A DNA stretch of 60,465 nt from Oscillospiraceae bacterium (GTDB lineage: Bacteria > Bacillota_A > Clostridia > Oscillospirales > Oscillospiraceae). Of this stretch, positions 25,690 to 33,281 are shown piece after piece. The stretch is from positions 1-60,465 of the forward strand of contig CADAPN010000002.1 of NCBI GenBank assembly GCA_902789835.1, read 5' to 3'. Below the pieces are notes generated by a model. The model worked only from the letters and a program-made list of their open reading frames with translations. It did no database searches and was not told where the DNA came from. Made by a program: the position numbers and the translations under genes. Position 1 is the first letter of the stretch; every line of letters starts with the position of its first letter.

Positions 25690-26283
25690 TCAGTTCAGGA
25701 TCGTGAACGACTTCAGCGGCCAGATCCGCGCCAGAAGCCTTCCCATGACCACGTCGTTTGAGATACAGCCGACCGCCGTGTTGCGGCTGTCAATGCTTAC
25801 CGCGCGGTTATCCCCAAGGACAAAGCACTTTCCCTGCGGCACCTGGTACGGCAGGTTGATGTTGCACTCGCCGAGGGCCTTTTCCGTGACATACGGCTCG
25901 TCCAGCTCCACGCCGTTGACCGTGACGGTGCCGTCGTCGGCGATGTCGACCCAGTCTCCGCTCGTGGCGATCACGCGCTTGATCAGGACCACGTTGTTGT
26001 AATAAAAGCCGATGATATCGCCGGTTTTGTACTTTCCGTCATTGAGGGAAAGCACCGTGTCGCCGTCGGAGAGCGTGCCCTCCATGGAATCCCCGGAGAT
26101 CTGCAGCACCGGCAGCAGCAGTACCGCGATAATGACGGCGGTGGCGGCCACAAGCAGCAGGGAGAAGATCGTCGTGCGGAGCGTTCTGCGATAGCGGCGG
26201 TTATATCGGGTGCGCTTCAGCTCCCCTTCCAGAAGTTCAACGGACGGGATTTCCAGCTGCTGCACTTCCTTCTTCTCGCTCAT
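25690..26283 (-). CDS. lepB: Type I signal peptidase (first of a tandem pair)
   Basis: 197 aa. Same plan as its neighbour: membrane helix about 40-60, catalytic Ser in GDSMEGTLSDGD, Lys in VVLIKRVIATSGDW, and LGDNRAVSIDSRNTAVGCIS. Here the common SGDSM form is intact, whereas the second copy reads QGVSM. It overlaps the preceding coiled-coil gene by four bases (ATGA), so the two are translationally coupled. The duplication seems recent enough for both copies to keep all active-site boxes. Confidence 0.93.
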   Translation of the reverse strand: MSEKKEVQQLEIPSVELLEGELKRTRYNRRYRRTLRTTIFSLLLVAATAVIIAVLLLPVLQISGDSMEGTLSDGDTVLSLNDGKYKTGDIIGFYYNNVVLIKRVIATSGDWVDIADDGTVTVNGVELDEPYVTEKALGECNINLPYQVPQGKCFVLGDNRAVSIDSRNTAVGCISNDVVMGRLLARIWPLKSFTILN

Positions 26284-26795
26284 GCCTCTTCCTTCCGGAC
26301 CTCTGCCGCGGCGGCCTCCGTCTCGGCTAGCTGCTTTTTGAGCTCCTGCAGGCGCTCGTCGGCGCTCTTCCCGCTCCGGTCGCCGGCGCCACGCACCGAC
26401 GGGGACGCCGTCCCGGTCATCATGTCAAGGCGTGCGCGCACCGCATCGAGGGCCGCGTCCTTTTCATCCAGTCTGGAGCGCAGGAACTCCATGGTTCCGG
26501 ACATTTCTTCCGCATTCGCCTTGAGCTTGTTCATGGTCTCGTCCTTGGCGTCCAGACGGCGCTTCAGGTGGGCAATATTTTCGTCCTTCTCGTCCAGGCG
26601 ATGCTTCAGCGTCTCGAGGCTTGCATCCTTCTCGTCGAGCTTTGCTTTCAGCCGGTCGATCAGTTCATGATCTTTTTCGGCGTTGTTTTTCAGTTCTTCA
26701 ATGATCGCTCTCTGGCGGGAGACTTCCTTGCTCTGCGCCAGAAGCAGCTGTAGCAGATCCTGCCGGCTCAGCCGGTGTAGTTCCTTCTCTGTCAC
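26280..26795 (-). CDS. Coiled-coil protein coupled to signal peptidases
   Basis: 171 aa, start GTG at 26793-26795 with AAGGAG. The N-terminus MTEKELHRLSRQDLLQLLLAQ is a short amphipathic motif that I recall from other clostridial small proteins near surface loci. Residues 25-115 form a coiled coil with about five near-repeats of an LDEKD/LDAKD unit separated by roughly 14 residues. No membrane helix or signal. A cytoplasmic scaffold or spacer for the peptidases is possible; the function is unknown. Confidence 0.75.
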   Translation of the reverse strand: MTEKELHRLSRQDLLQLLLAQSKEVSRQRAIIEELKNNAEKDHELIDRLKAKLDEKDASLETLKHRLDEKDENIAHLKRRLDAKDETMNKLKANAEEMSGTMEFLRSRLDEKDAALDAVRARLDMMTGTASPSVRGAGDRSGKSADERLQELKKQLAETEAAAAEVRKEEA

Positions 26796-26838
26796 GTTGG
26801 CGACTCTCCTTCCATGGATTCGGGTACTTCAAAAAGGT

Positions 26839-26866
26839 ATTATATCATATTTTTCAGAAATCTCAA
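26839..26866 (-). promoter_or_regulatory. Promoter of the coiled-coil/signal peptidase operon
   Basis: TTGAGA (26861-26866) and TATAAT (26839-26844) on the minus strand, spacing 16. The -35 box matches that of the fibre operon at 16488 exactly. Confidence 0.75.
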
Positions 26867-26970
26867 TGGCTTTATCTCCGTTCCCGCGCTGTTTTTCCCG
26901 TTTCTTCTCCGGACGGCGGCTGTGGGCCCGCCGGCTCCGCATTTTTTCGCTTTCGGGACGCGGCGCAGGC

Positions 26971-26999
26971 TTGACGCGGTTCGGGGGAATGCGTATAAT
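26971..26999 (+). promoter_or_regulatory. Promoter of the dCMP deaminase gene
   Basis: TTGACG (26971-26976), 17-base spacer, perfect TATAAT (26994-26999); 58 bases before the ATG. Confidence 0.85.
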
Positions 27000-27057
27000 G
27001 CCTGTAACAGGCAGATCTGCGCTTTTCTGCGCCGGATCCGAAAAGGAGCGATACAGC

Positions 27058-27540
27058 ATGGATTCCCGTACCAGCAAACAGAATTATTATCTGGACATAG
27101 CAGATTCCGTCCTTGAACGGTCCACGTGTCTGCGCCGCAAGTACGGCGCGATCATCGTGCGCAATGATGAGATCATCTCCACCGGCTACAACGGCGCGCC
27201 GCGCGGCCGCCGCAACTGCAGCGATCTGGGTGTCTGCACCCGCGAGACGCTGAACATCCCTTCCGGAGAGCGCTATGAGCTCTGTCGAAGCGTCCACGCC
27301 GAGGCCAACGCCATCATCTCCGCCTCCCGCCGGGACATGATCGGCGCGACGATCTATCTGGTCGGGCGCGACGCCCGCACCAACGAGCTGCTGAGCGATG
27401 CGATGAGCTGTTCCATGTGCAAGCGCCAGATCATCAACGCCGGCATCGACAAGATCGTCATCCGCATCTCCCCCACCGAATACCGCACCATTCCGGTCAG
27501 CGACTGGATCGAAAACGACGACTCGATCTTCATGCTCTGA
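27058..27540 (+). CDS. Deoxycytidylate (dCMP) deaminase
   Basis: 160 aa from the ATG at 27058 behind AAAAGGAG; the longer open frame upstream passes through the promoter. It should convert dCMP to dUMP for thymidylate synthesis. Zinc site: HAEANAI (His plus catalytic Glu) and SCSMCKRQI (two Cys), with GAIIVRNDEIISTGYNGAPRG before them, the standard pattern of the ComEB/dCMP deaminase family. The GH3 gene starts 60 bases downstream on the same strand and may be cotranscribed. Confidence 0.9.
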   Translation: MDSRTSKQNYYLDIADSVLERSTCLRRKYGAIIVRNDEIISTGYNGAPRGRRNCSDLGVCTRETLNIPSGERYELCRSVHAEANAIISASRRDMIGATIYLVGRDARTNELLSDAMSCSMCKRQIINAGIDKIVIRISPTEYRTIPVSDWIENDDSIFML

Positions 27541-27600
27541 CCCGCGCCTCTTCCGCCCCCCGTTCCACATTCATTTTTATCCGTTTCGAGGTATCTGATT

Positions 27601-30462
27601 ATGCACCCGACTCATTGGGATCCGGCCGCCTATGCCGCCGCCGCGCGCAGGGCCGCCGCCGAAGGCATTGTCCTTCTCAAAAATGACCGGGAGGCGCTTC
27701 CGCTGCGCGACGGCGAGCGCCTCTCTCTTTTCGGCCGTGCCCAGTTTCATTATTATAAAAGCGGCACCGGCTCCGGCGGCTCTGTCAACACCGACTATGT
27801 CGTCGGGATCCGTGACGCGCTGGAGGGGTCCGGACGCTACCGCCTGAACACCGCGCTCTCCGCCGCCTATGAGGCCTGGCTTGAGGACCATCCCTTCGAC
27901 GCCGGAGAGGGCTGGGCCTCCGAGCCCTGGTTTCAGGAGGAGATGCCCCTTTCCGAGGACCTGGTCCGCCGCGCGGCCGAGGACTCCGATGTTGCGCTGG
28001 TCCTGATCGGCCGCACCGCCGGTGAGGACCAGGACAACCGCGCCGAAGCCGGAAGCTTCCTGCTTACCGAGACGGAGCGGGATATGCTCCGCCTTGTCTG
28101 CCGCTATTTCCCCAGGACCGCGGTTCTTCTGAACACCGGGAACATCGTGGACATGGGCTGGGTCCGGGAGTTTGACCCCGCCGCCGTGCTCTATGCCTGG
28201 CAGGGCGGCCAGGAGGGCGGCAACGCCGTTCTGGACGTGCTTTCCGGTGATGTAACCCCCTCCGGACACCTGTCGGACACCGTCGCGGAACGCATCGACC
28301 TCTGGCCATCGTACAACAGCTTCGGCTCGAAGACTGAAAACGTCCAGACCGAGGACCTCTATGTCGGCTACCGCTACTTTGAGACCTTCTGCCCGGACAA
28401 AGTGCTCTATCCCTTCGGCTTCGGCCTCTCTTATACGACGTTCCGAATGGAGACGAAGTCCTTCTCCGCCCATGCGCCGGAGTCGGTCTCGCTCTCGGTT
28501 GCGGTCCGGAACACCGGCTCCGTCTCCGGAAAGCAGGTTGTCCAGGTCTACGCAAGCGCCCCCCAGGGGGCCCTCGGAAAGCCTGCGCGGGTCCTGATCG
28601 GTTTTCAAAAGACCGAGCTCCTCGCCCCCGGGGACACGCAGACGCTTTGCTTTGACCTTCCGCTCTCCCTTCTCGCCTCCTACGACGACAGCGGCCTGAG
28701 CGGGCATCGCTCCGCCTGGGCGCTGGAGCGCGGCGAGTACCGGATCCTTGTCGGCGCCGATGTGCGCAGTGCGGCCGAAGCCGGTCGCTTCACCCTGTCG
28801 GAGACCGTCTGTGTCCGCGCCTGCGAAGAGGCCATGGCGCCCGTACGGGCTTTTGAACGCCTGCGTCCGGCGTGCCCGAAAGGCAACGATTCCGGCGACG
28901 GACCGTTTCTCCCGTCCCGGGAGCCTGTGCCGCTGCAGACCGTTTCTCCGCAGGACAAGCGCCTTCGTCGGCTCCCCTCCTGTCTTCCCTTCGCGGGGGA
29001 TCAGGGCTGGAAGCTTCGCGACGTGGCCGAGGGCCGGAGGACGATGCCGGAGTTTCTTTCCCAGCTTCGTGATGCCGATCTCTGCGCCATGGTGCGCGGC
29101 GAGGGCATGTGCTCGCCCAAGGTCACGCCCGGGATCGCGGGGGCCTTCGGCGGTGTGACGGAGGCGCTGAAGGGCTTCGGCATTCCGGTGGGCGGCTGTT
29201 CCGACGGGCCCAGCGGAATCCGCATGGACTGCGGCACCCACGCCTTCTCCCTGCCGAACGGGACCTGTCTCGCCTGCAGCTTCAACGAGGAGCTCAACGA
29301 AGAGCTCTTCGCCTGGGAGGGTCTGGAGCTGCGCCGCAACCGGATCGACTGTCTCCTGGGGCCGGGGATGAACATCCACCGCAGTCCTCTGAACGGGCGA
29401 AACTTTGAATACTTCTCCGAAGACCCCCTGCTCACCGGGCGCATGGCCTCGGCACAGCTTCGCGGGCTGCACCGCTTCGGCGTCACCGGCGTCATCAAGC
29501 ACTTCTGTGACAATACCCAGGAAACGCTGCGCCACCATGTCAACGCGGTGGTCTCGGAACGGGCTCTGCGGGAGGTCTATCTCCGCGGCTTCGAGCTCGC
29601 CGTCCGCGAGGGCCGCGCTCGCGCGGTCATGAGCACCTACGGCCCGGTAAACGGGCTCTGGACCTCCGGAAACTATGACCTGCTGACCGTGATTCTCCGC
29701 GGCGAATGGGGCTTCGAGGGCATAGTCATGACCGACTGGTGGGCCATGGCCAACGACGCCGCCGGGCTGCCCGGGAGTTATCAAAATGTCTCGGCCCAGG
29801 TCCGGGCCCAGAACGACCTGAACATGGTCAACGCCGACGCCGCTTCCAACAGCAATGAAGACGATCTGGACAGCGCTCTGGCCGAGGGCCGTCTCACGCG
29901 GGCCGAGCTCGTGCGCAGCGCCGAGAACATCTGCCGCTTCCTGCTGACGCTGCCCTGCTGGCCGCACAGTCTGGGCCGGGAGTCCGACCTGGACCGGGAG
30001 CTCCGCGACAGCCTCTCTCAGGAGGACCTCTCCATGCACAACGCCGTCCCCATTGTGGTCGACGGGCCGGAGGTGTCCATCGATCCGTCGCTGATCAAAG
30101 CTCAGCGGGGCGAAACTTCGGTCCTGGCCGTCACGACGCCGCATCGCGGCATCGTCCGTCTTGAGCTCGAGGCCAGAGCCGTGAATCAGCCACGCATGGC
30201 ACAGCTTCCCTTCAGCGTGTTTCAGGACCGCGAGCTGGTCCGCGAGGTCACCCTGACCGGCGCAGACACCGAGTGGACTCCCGTCTCGGTGGAACTTGCG
30301 CTCTGCTATACCGCCAACTACCTTCTGAAGTTCTACTTCGCCCAGAGCGGCCTGGAGCTGCGGAATGTCCGCCTTGTTCTGGCCCAGGACCTGGAGGCGC
30401 AGTTCCGTGAGACCCAGGCGGCCCGGCGTGCCGGGGAAGAGGGCAACGCCGACCCGGTATAA
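27601..30462 (+). CDS. GH3 beta-glucosidase with reversed domain order
   Basis: 953 aa, no signal peptide, so probably cytoplasmic. The usual C-terminal half comes first: an alpha/beta sandwich domain (AAEGIVLLKNDREALPLRDGERLSLFG at the start; AWQGGQEGGNAVLDVLSGDVTPSGHLSDT near 200), then a Fn3-like domain (YPFGFGLSYTTF; VRNTGSVSGKQVVQVY, about 285-380). The catalytic barrel follows: SDGPSGIRMDCG, GPGMNIHRSPLNGRNFEYFSEDP, GVIKHFCDNTQE and the nucleophile Asp712 in GIVMTDWW. A beta-rich tail ends the protein. Reversed order is known in glucosidases of Ruminococcus albus and Butyrivibrio. The substrate is probably a beta-linked gluco- or xylo-oligosaccharide; specificity cannot be read. Confidence 0.9.
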   Translation: MHPTHWDPAAYAAAARRAAAEGIVLLKNDREALPLRDGERLSLFGRAQFHYYKSGTGSGGSVNTDYVVGIRDALEGSGRYRLNTALSAAYEAWLEDHPFDAGEGWASEPWFQEEMPLSEDLVRRAAEDSDVALVLIGRTAGEDQDNRAEAGSFLLTETERDMLRLVCRYFPRTAVLLNTGNIVDMGWVREFDPAAVLYAWQGGQEGGNAVLDVLSGDVTPSGHLSDTVAERIDLWPSYNSFGSKTENVQTEDLYVGYRYFETFCPDKVLYPFGFGLSYTTFRMETKSFSAHAPESVSLSVAVRNTGSVSGKQVVQVYASAPQGALGKPARVLIGFQKTELLAPGDTQTLCFDLPLSLLASYDDSGLSGHRSAWALERGEYRILVGADVRSAAEAGRFTLSETVCVRACEEAMAPVRAFERLRPACPKGNDSGDGPFLPSREPVPLQTVSPQDKRLRRLPSCLPFAGDQGWKLRDVAEGRRTMPEFLSQLRDADLCAMVRGEGMCSPKVTPGIAGAFGGVTEALKGFGIPVGGCSDGPSGIRMDCGTHAFSLPNGTCLACSFNEELNEELFAWEGLELRRNRIDCLLGPGMNIHRSPLNGRNFEYFSEDPLLTGRMASAQLRGLHRFGVTGVIKHFCDNTQETLRHHVNAVVSERALREVYLRGFELAVREGRARAVMSTYGPVNGLWTSGNYDLLTVILRGEWGFEGIVMTDWWAMANDAAGLPGSYQNVSAQVRAQNDLNMVNADAASNSNEDDLDSALAEGRLTRAELVRSAENICRFLLTLPCWPHSLGRESDLDRELRDSLSQEDLSMHNAVPIVVDGPEVSIDPSLIKAQRGETSVLAVTTPHRGIVRLELEARAVNQPRMAQLPFSVFQDRELVREVTLTGADTEWTPVSVELALCYTANYLLKFYFAQSGLELRNVRLVLAQDLEAQFRETQAARRAGEEGNADPV

Positions 30463-30497
30463 GACCCGTCTTTTTCCGCAAGACCGACCGAACAGCA

Positions 30498-30531
30498 GTC
30501 AGCGGCCCCGTTTCCGGGGCCGCTGACTTTA
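30498..30531 (+). terminator. Terminator after the GH3 gene
   Basis: Perfect 12-bp stem GTCAGCGGCCCC/GGGGCCGCTGAC, loop GTTTCC, then TTTATT; 35 bases after the stop. The minus-strand side has no T-run. Confidence 0.85.
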
Positions 30532-30574
30532 TTGATGCGGGCTGCTATGCGTTTTTTCCTGCCATTTGTCCGCC

Positions 30575-31309
30575 TCAGGGGGTGTAGACCGGGATCGGTC
30601 TGCGCTTATGCTCGCTGCGGGCATGATAGCGCTCGATGATCGCAAGGTCTTCCTCGCTGACTTTGCCTTCCGTCAGATACTCGTCGATCGCCTGATAGGT
30701 CACGCCCATCTCCTTCTCGTCCGTCTGTCCGTCAAAGAGGCCCGCTGACGGGGCTTTTTCAACGATGCTCCGCGGTGCGCCGAGGTAACGAAGAAACTCC
30801 CGCACCTCCGTCGCCGTCAGGTCCGCAATGGGGTTGAAGTCGCAGGCTCCGTCTCCCCACTTGGTATAATATCCCATATAGGCCTCGCTCCGGTTTCCGG
30901 TTCCGGCCACGAGACGCCCCTCGGCCGCCGCGATGGTATAGAGCGTTGTCATGCGAAGACGCGGCGCGATGTTTGCCAGGGCGAGGTCGCTTACCTCGGT
31001 GATTCCTCTCAGGGCCGCCAGCTCTGCTTCCCGCACACCGGTCAAATCCACCACGCAGGTCTCGATGCCGTACTGCTCCGCCAGGGCGCGGCCGTCATCG
31101 GCATCCTCGCCGTAGTTGCGCCTGGAGGCGCAGGGCATGATGACGCCGACCGTGTTTTCGCAGGCGGCCTTGCAGAGAATCCCCACCAGAGCACTGTCTT
31201 TCCCGCCGGAATTGCCGAAAATGATGCCCCTGACCCCGCTGTCTTCCACCAAGCCGCGGATCCACGCGACACGGCCTTCCAGTTCCGCTTTCCAGTCTCT
31301 GCTGATCAT
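30575..31309 (-). CDS. nadE: Ammonia-dependent NAD synthase
   Basis: 244 aa. It makes NAD from deamido-NAD, ATP and ammonia. Evidence: N-type ATP pyrophosphatase loop FGNSGGKDSALVGIL, then CASRRNYGEDADDGRALAEQYGI, NIAPRLRMTTLY, VAGTGNRSEAYMGYYTKWGDGACDFNPIADL and EKAPSAGLFDGQTDEKEMGVTY. The length is right for the ammonia-dependent form; no glutaminase domain. Single-gene unit with its own promoter, convergent with the GH3 gene. Confidence 0.95.
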   Translation of the reverse strand: MISRDWKAELEGRVAWIRGLVEDSGVRGIIFGNSGGKDSALVGILCKAACENTVGVIMPCASRRNYGEDADDGRALAEQYGIETCVVDLTGVREAELAALRGITEVSDLALANIAPRLRMTTLYTIAAAEGRLVAGTGNRSEAYMGYYTKWGDGACDFNPIADLTATEVREFLRYLGAPRSIVEKAPSAGLFDGQTDEKEMGVTYQAIDEYLTEGKVSEEDLAIIERYHARSEHKRRPIPVYTP

Positions 31310-31348
31310 ACTTCTTCACGCTCCTTGTCTGTTTCGGATTGCCTTCCC

Positions 31349-31377
31349 ATCATAAAAAACGGCGCGGCAAAAGTCAA
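31349..31377 (-). promoter_or_regulatory. Promoter of nadE
   Basis: TTGACT (31372-31377), 17 bases, TATGAT (31349-31354) on the minus strand, 39 bases before the ATG. Confidence 0.75.
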
Positions 31378-31490
31378 GCGCTTTTCCATACGATTTCACC
31401 TCGGATCATCATTCGGATCAAAAATGCTTTTATTGTTCAAACTATACAAAATTTTGAATCAAAAAATGTGTAAAATGCCAAATTTTCGGC

Positions 31491-31519
31491 TTGACTTTTG
31501 GTATAATAGCTGATATAGT
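31491..31519 (+). promoter_or_regulatory. Promoter of the riboswitch-controlled importer
   Basis: TTGACT (31491-31496), 17 bases, TATAGT (31514-31519). A second TATAAT at 31502-31507 lies inside the spacer but has no good -35 partner. Transcription would begin about 30 bases before the aptamer. Confidence 0.7.
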
Positions 31520-31554
31520 ACGCACATCCGGACGAAAGTCCGTTCTGAATATAG

Positions 31555-31626
31555 TGTTTCGATATAAGCAAATGATATGGATTTGAAGTCTCTACCCGGA
31601 CACCGTAAATGACCGGACTATCGAAC
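31555..31626 (+). ncRNA. Purine (guanine-class) riboswitch aptamer
   Basis: P1: TTCGATA pairs with TATCGAA. P2: CAAAT/ATTTG around the loop GATATGG. Junction GTCTCTACC, then P3 with the loop CACCGTAAATGAC and closing CCGG. The J3/1 bases read GAC-TAT, so the specificity base is C, the guanine/hypoxanthine form. U47 and U51 equivalents are kept. The J1/2 strand is one base shorter than in xpt. The next gene on the strand is a BMP-family binding protein, whose known members import purine nucleosides, which fits. Confidence 0.93.
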
Positions 31627-31688
31627 GAATCAGGAAGCTGTGTAAGAGGTTTTTGATGTACTGCTGCTTCCGAGTTCATTCTTTTCTC

Positions 31689-31727
31689 CACCGGGAACAT
31701 TTACAAGTCCGTTCCACGGTGTTTTTT
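31689..31727 (+). terminator. Riboswitch-linked terminator
   Basis: CACCGGGAAC pairs with GTTCC-A-CGGTG (one bulged A), loop of 12 bases, followed by six T. It lies 63 bases after the aptamer and is the probable expression platform: guanine present, terminator forms, importer off. Confidence 0.75.
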
Positions 31728-31818
31728 GTTTCTTTATAACCGGCAGGCTTGTGTTTCTCTTTACATCCCTGAGACTTATATTTCCCTTTTTATCCCGGAG
31801 GCCTGTGTCCCTCCCCAC

Positions 31819-31852
31819 ATACTTTTCCTTTGAAAAGTATTATGTTTTTTTC
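31819..31852 (+). terminator. Second terminator-like hairpin in the leader
   Basis: ATACTTTTC/GAAAAGTAT, a 9-bp AT-rich stem with loop CTTT, then TATG and seven T. A back-up terminator or an additional control point before the binding-protein gene. Confidence 0.6.
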
Positions 31853-31894
31853 TTTCTTTTGTATCTCGGAGGCCTGTGTCTCTACAGATAAACC

Positions 31895-31923
31895 GGAAGT
31901 GCCGTCCCCACAACGGCACTTCC
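31895..31923 (+). other. 5' hairpin before the binding-protein gene
   Basis: Perfect 11-bp stem GGAAGTGCCGT/ACGGCACTTCC around CCCCACA, followed by A-rich sequence. The ribosome site AAGGAG follows 18 bases later. No T-run; more likely an mRNA-stabilising element than a terminator. Confidence 0.55.
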
Positions 31924-31958
31924 AATAAAATAAAATCTGATAAGGAGTATCAAGAAGA

Positions 31959-33143
31959 ATGAAAAAGATCATCGCGCTCGCGCTTACTCTGGTCATGATC
32001 TTCGCCCTGGCTGTCCCCGCTGCCTCCGCTGAAGCCAAGGAAGTCAAAGTCGGCTTCATTTTCCTGCATGATGAGCAGTCCACCTATGACCTCAACTTCA
32101 TGAAGGCCGCCCAGGCCGCCTGCGAAAAGCTCGGCATCGAGTATGTCAACAAGGTCGGCATCCCTGAGGGTCAGGAGTGCTACGAGGCCGCCATGGACCT
32201 GGTCGATGAAGGCTGCAACATCGTCTTCGCCGACTCCTTCGGTCATGAAGACTACATGATCCAGGCCGCCATGGAGTGCCCGGATGTGGAGTTCTGCCAC
32301 GCCACCGGCACCCGTGCCCACACCGAGGGTCTTGCCAACTACCACAACGCGTTCGCTTCCATCTATGAAGGCCGCTTCCTCGCCGGTATCGCTGCCGGTA
32401 TGAAGCTCAAGTCCATGATTGACAACGGCGACATCACCGCTGATCAGGCCAAGATCGGTTACGTCGGCGCCTTCACCTATGCCGAAGTTATTTCCGGTTA
32501 TACCTCCTTCTTCCTCGGCGTCCGCCACGTTGTTCCCGAGGCCACCATGGAAGTCACCTTCACCGGTTCCTGGTACGATCTGTCCCTGGAAGCCGAAGGT
32601 GCCCAGAAGCTGATTGACGACGGCTGCGTCCTCATCAGCCAGCACGCCGACTCCCTCGGCGCCCCCTCCACCTGCGAAGCCGCCGGCATCCCCAACGTCT
32701 CCTACAACGGCTCCACCATCGAGGCCGGCCCGAACACCTTCATCGTTTCCTCCCGCATCAACTGGGAGCCCTACTTTGAGTACATCATCGGTCAGGTTCA
32801 GAACGGTGAGGCCATTGATGCCGACTGGACCGGCTCCATCGCCACGGGCTCTGTCGAGCTCACCGACGTGAACGAGGCCGTTGCCGCCGAGGGTACCGTC
32901 GAGGCCATCGAGGCCGCGAAGGCCGCTTTCGAAGCCGGCGAGCTTCATGTCTTCGACACCGACACCTTCACCGTGGACGGCAGCAAGCTTGAGAGCTACA
33001 TGGCCGACGTCGACACCGACCCCGCCTATGAGGGCGACACCGAGGTCATCTCCGACGGTTACTTCCACGAGTCCGAGTTCCGCTCCGCTCCGTACTTTGA
33101 TCTGCAGATCGACGGCATCACGCTGCTCGACACCGCATTCTGA
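31959..33143 (+). CDS. BMP-family ABC transporter substrate-binding protein
   Basis: 394 aa. Signal peptide MKKIIALALTLVMIFALAVPAASAEA without a lipobox Cys, so it looks like a cleaved secreted protein rather than a lipoprotein. BMP/PnrA-type sequence: VKVGFIFLHDEQSTYDLNFMKAAQAA, GCNIVFADSFGHEDYMIQAA, ANYHNAFASIYEGRFLAGIAAG, KIGYVGAFTYAEVISGYTSFFLGVR. Known relatives bind purine nucleosides; the guanine-class riboswitch upstream points to the same ligand group. First gene of a four-gene importer; two strong hairpins separate it from the ATPase gene. Confidence 0.92.
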   Translation: MKKIIALALTLVMIFALAVPAASAEAKEVKVGFIFLHDEQSTYDLNFMKAAQAACEKLGIEYVNKVGIPEGQECYEAAMDLVDEGCNIVFADSFGHEDYMIQAAMECPDVEFCHATGTRAHTEGLANYHNAFASIYEGRFLAGIAAGMKLKSMIDNGDITADQAKIGYVGAFTYAEVISGYTSFFLGVRHVVPEATMEVTFTGSWYDLSLEAEGAQKLIDDGCVLISQHADSLGAPSTCEAAGIPNVSYNGSTIEAGPNTFIVSSRINWEPYFEYIIGQVQNGEAIDADWTGSIATGSVELTDVNEAVAAEGTVEAIEAAKAAFEAGELHVFDTDTFTVDGSKLESYMADVDTDPAYEGDTEVISDGYFHESEFRSAPYFDLQIDGITLLDTAF

Positions 33144-33155
33144 TGAAACTCCTGT

Positions 33156-33239
33156 GGCTAAGCCCGAGAACCTCGGGCTTAGCCATTGATGCTGCAAAGG
33201 GCAGCGCAGTGACTTTTTCGCCGCCGCGCTGCCCTTTGC
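33156..33239 (+). other. Two consecutive intercistronic hairpins
   Basis: First: 13-bp perfect stem GGCTAAGCCCGAG/CTCGGGCTTAGCC around AAC (33156-33184). Second: 14-bp perfect stem GCAAAGGGCAGCGC with its complement (33194-33239). Neither has a T-run. They probably shield the 3' end of the binding-protein message so that it accumulates above the ATPase and permeases. Confidence 0.7.
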
Positions 33240-33281
33240 GGCATTGTTGCCATTAGCCATTAATAAAGATAAAGGAGGGTG

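Noticed and set aside
31437..31700. Small minus-strand frame across the riboswitch
   Set aside because: The conserved aptamer explains this sequence, and the frame has no ribosome site or similarity.
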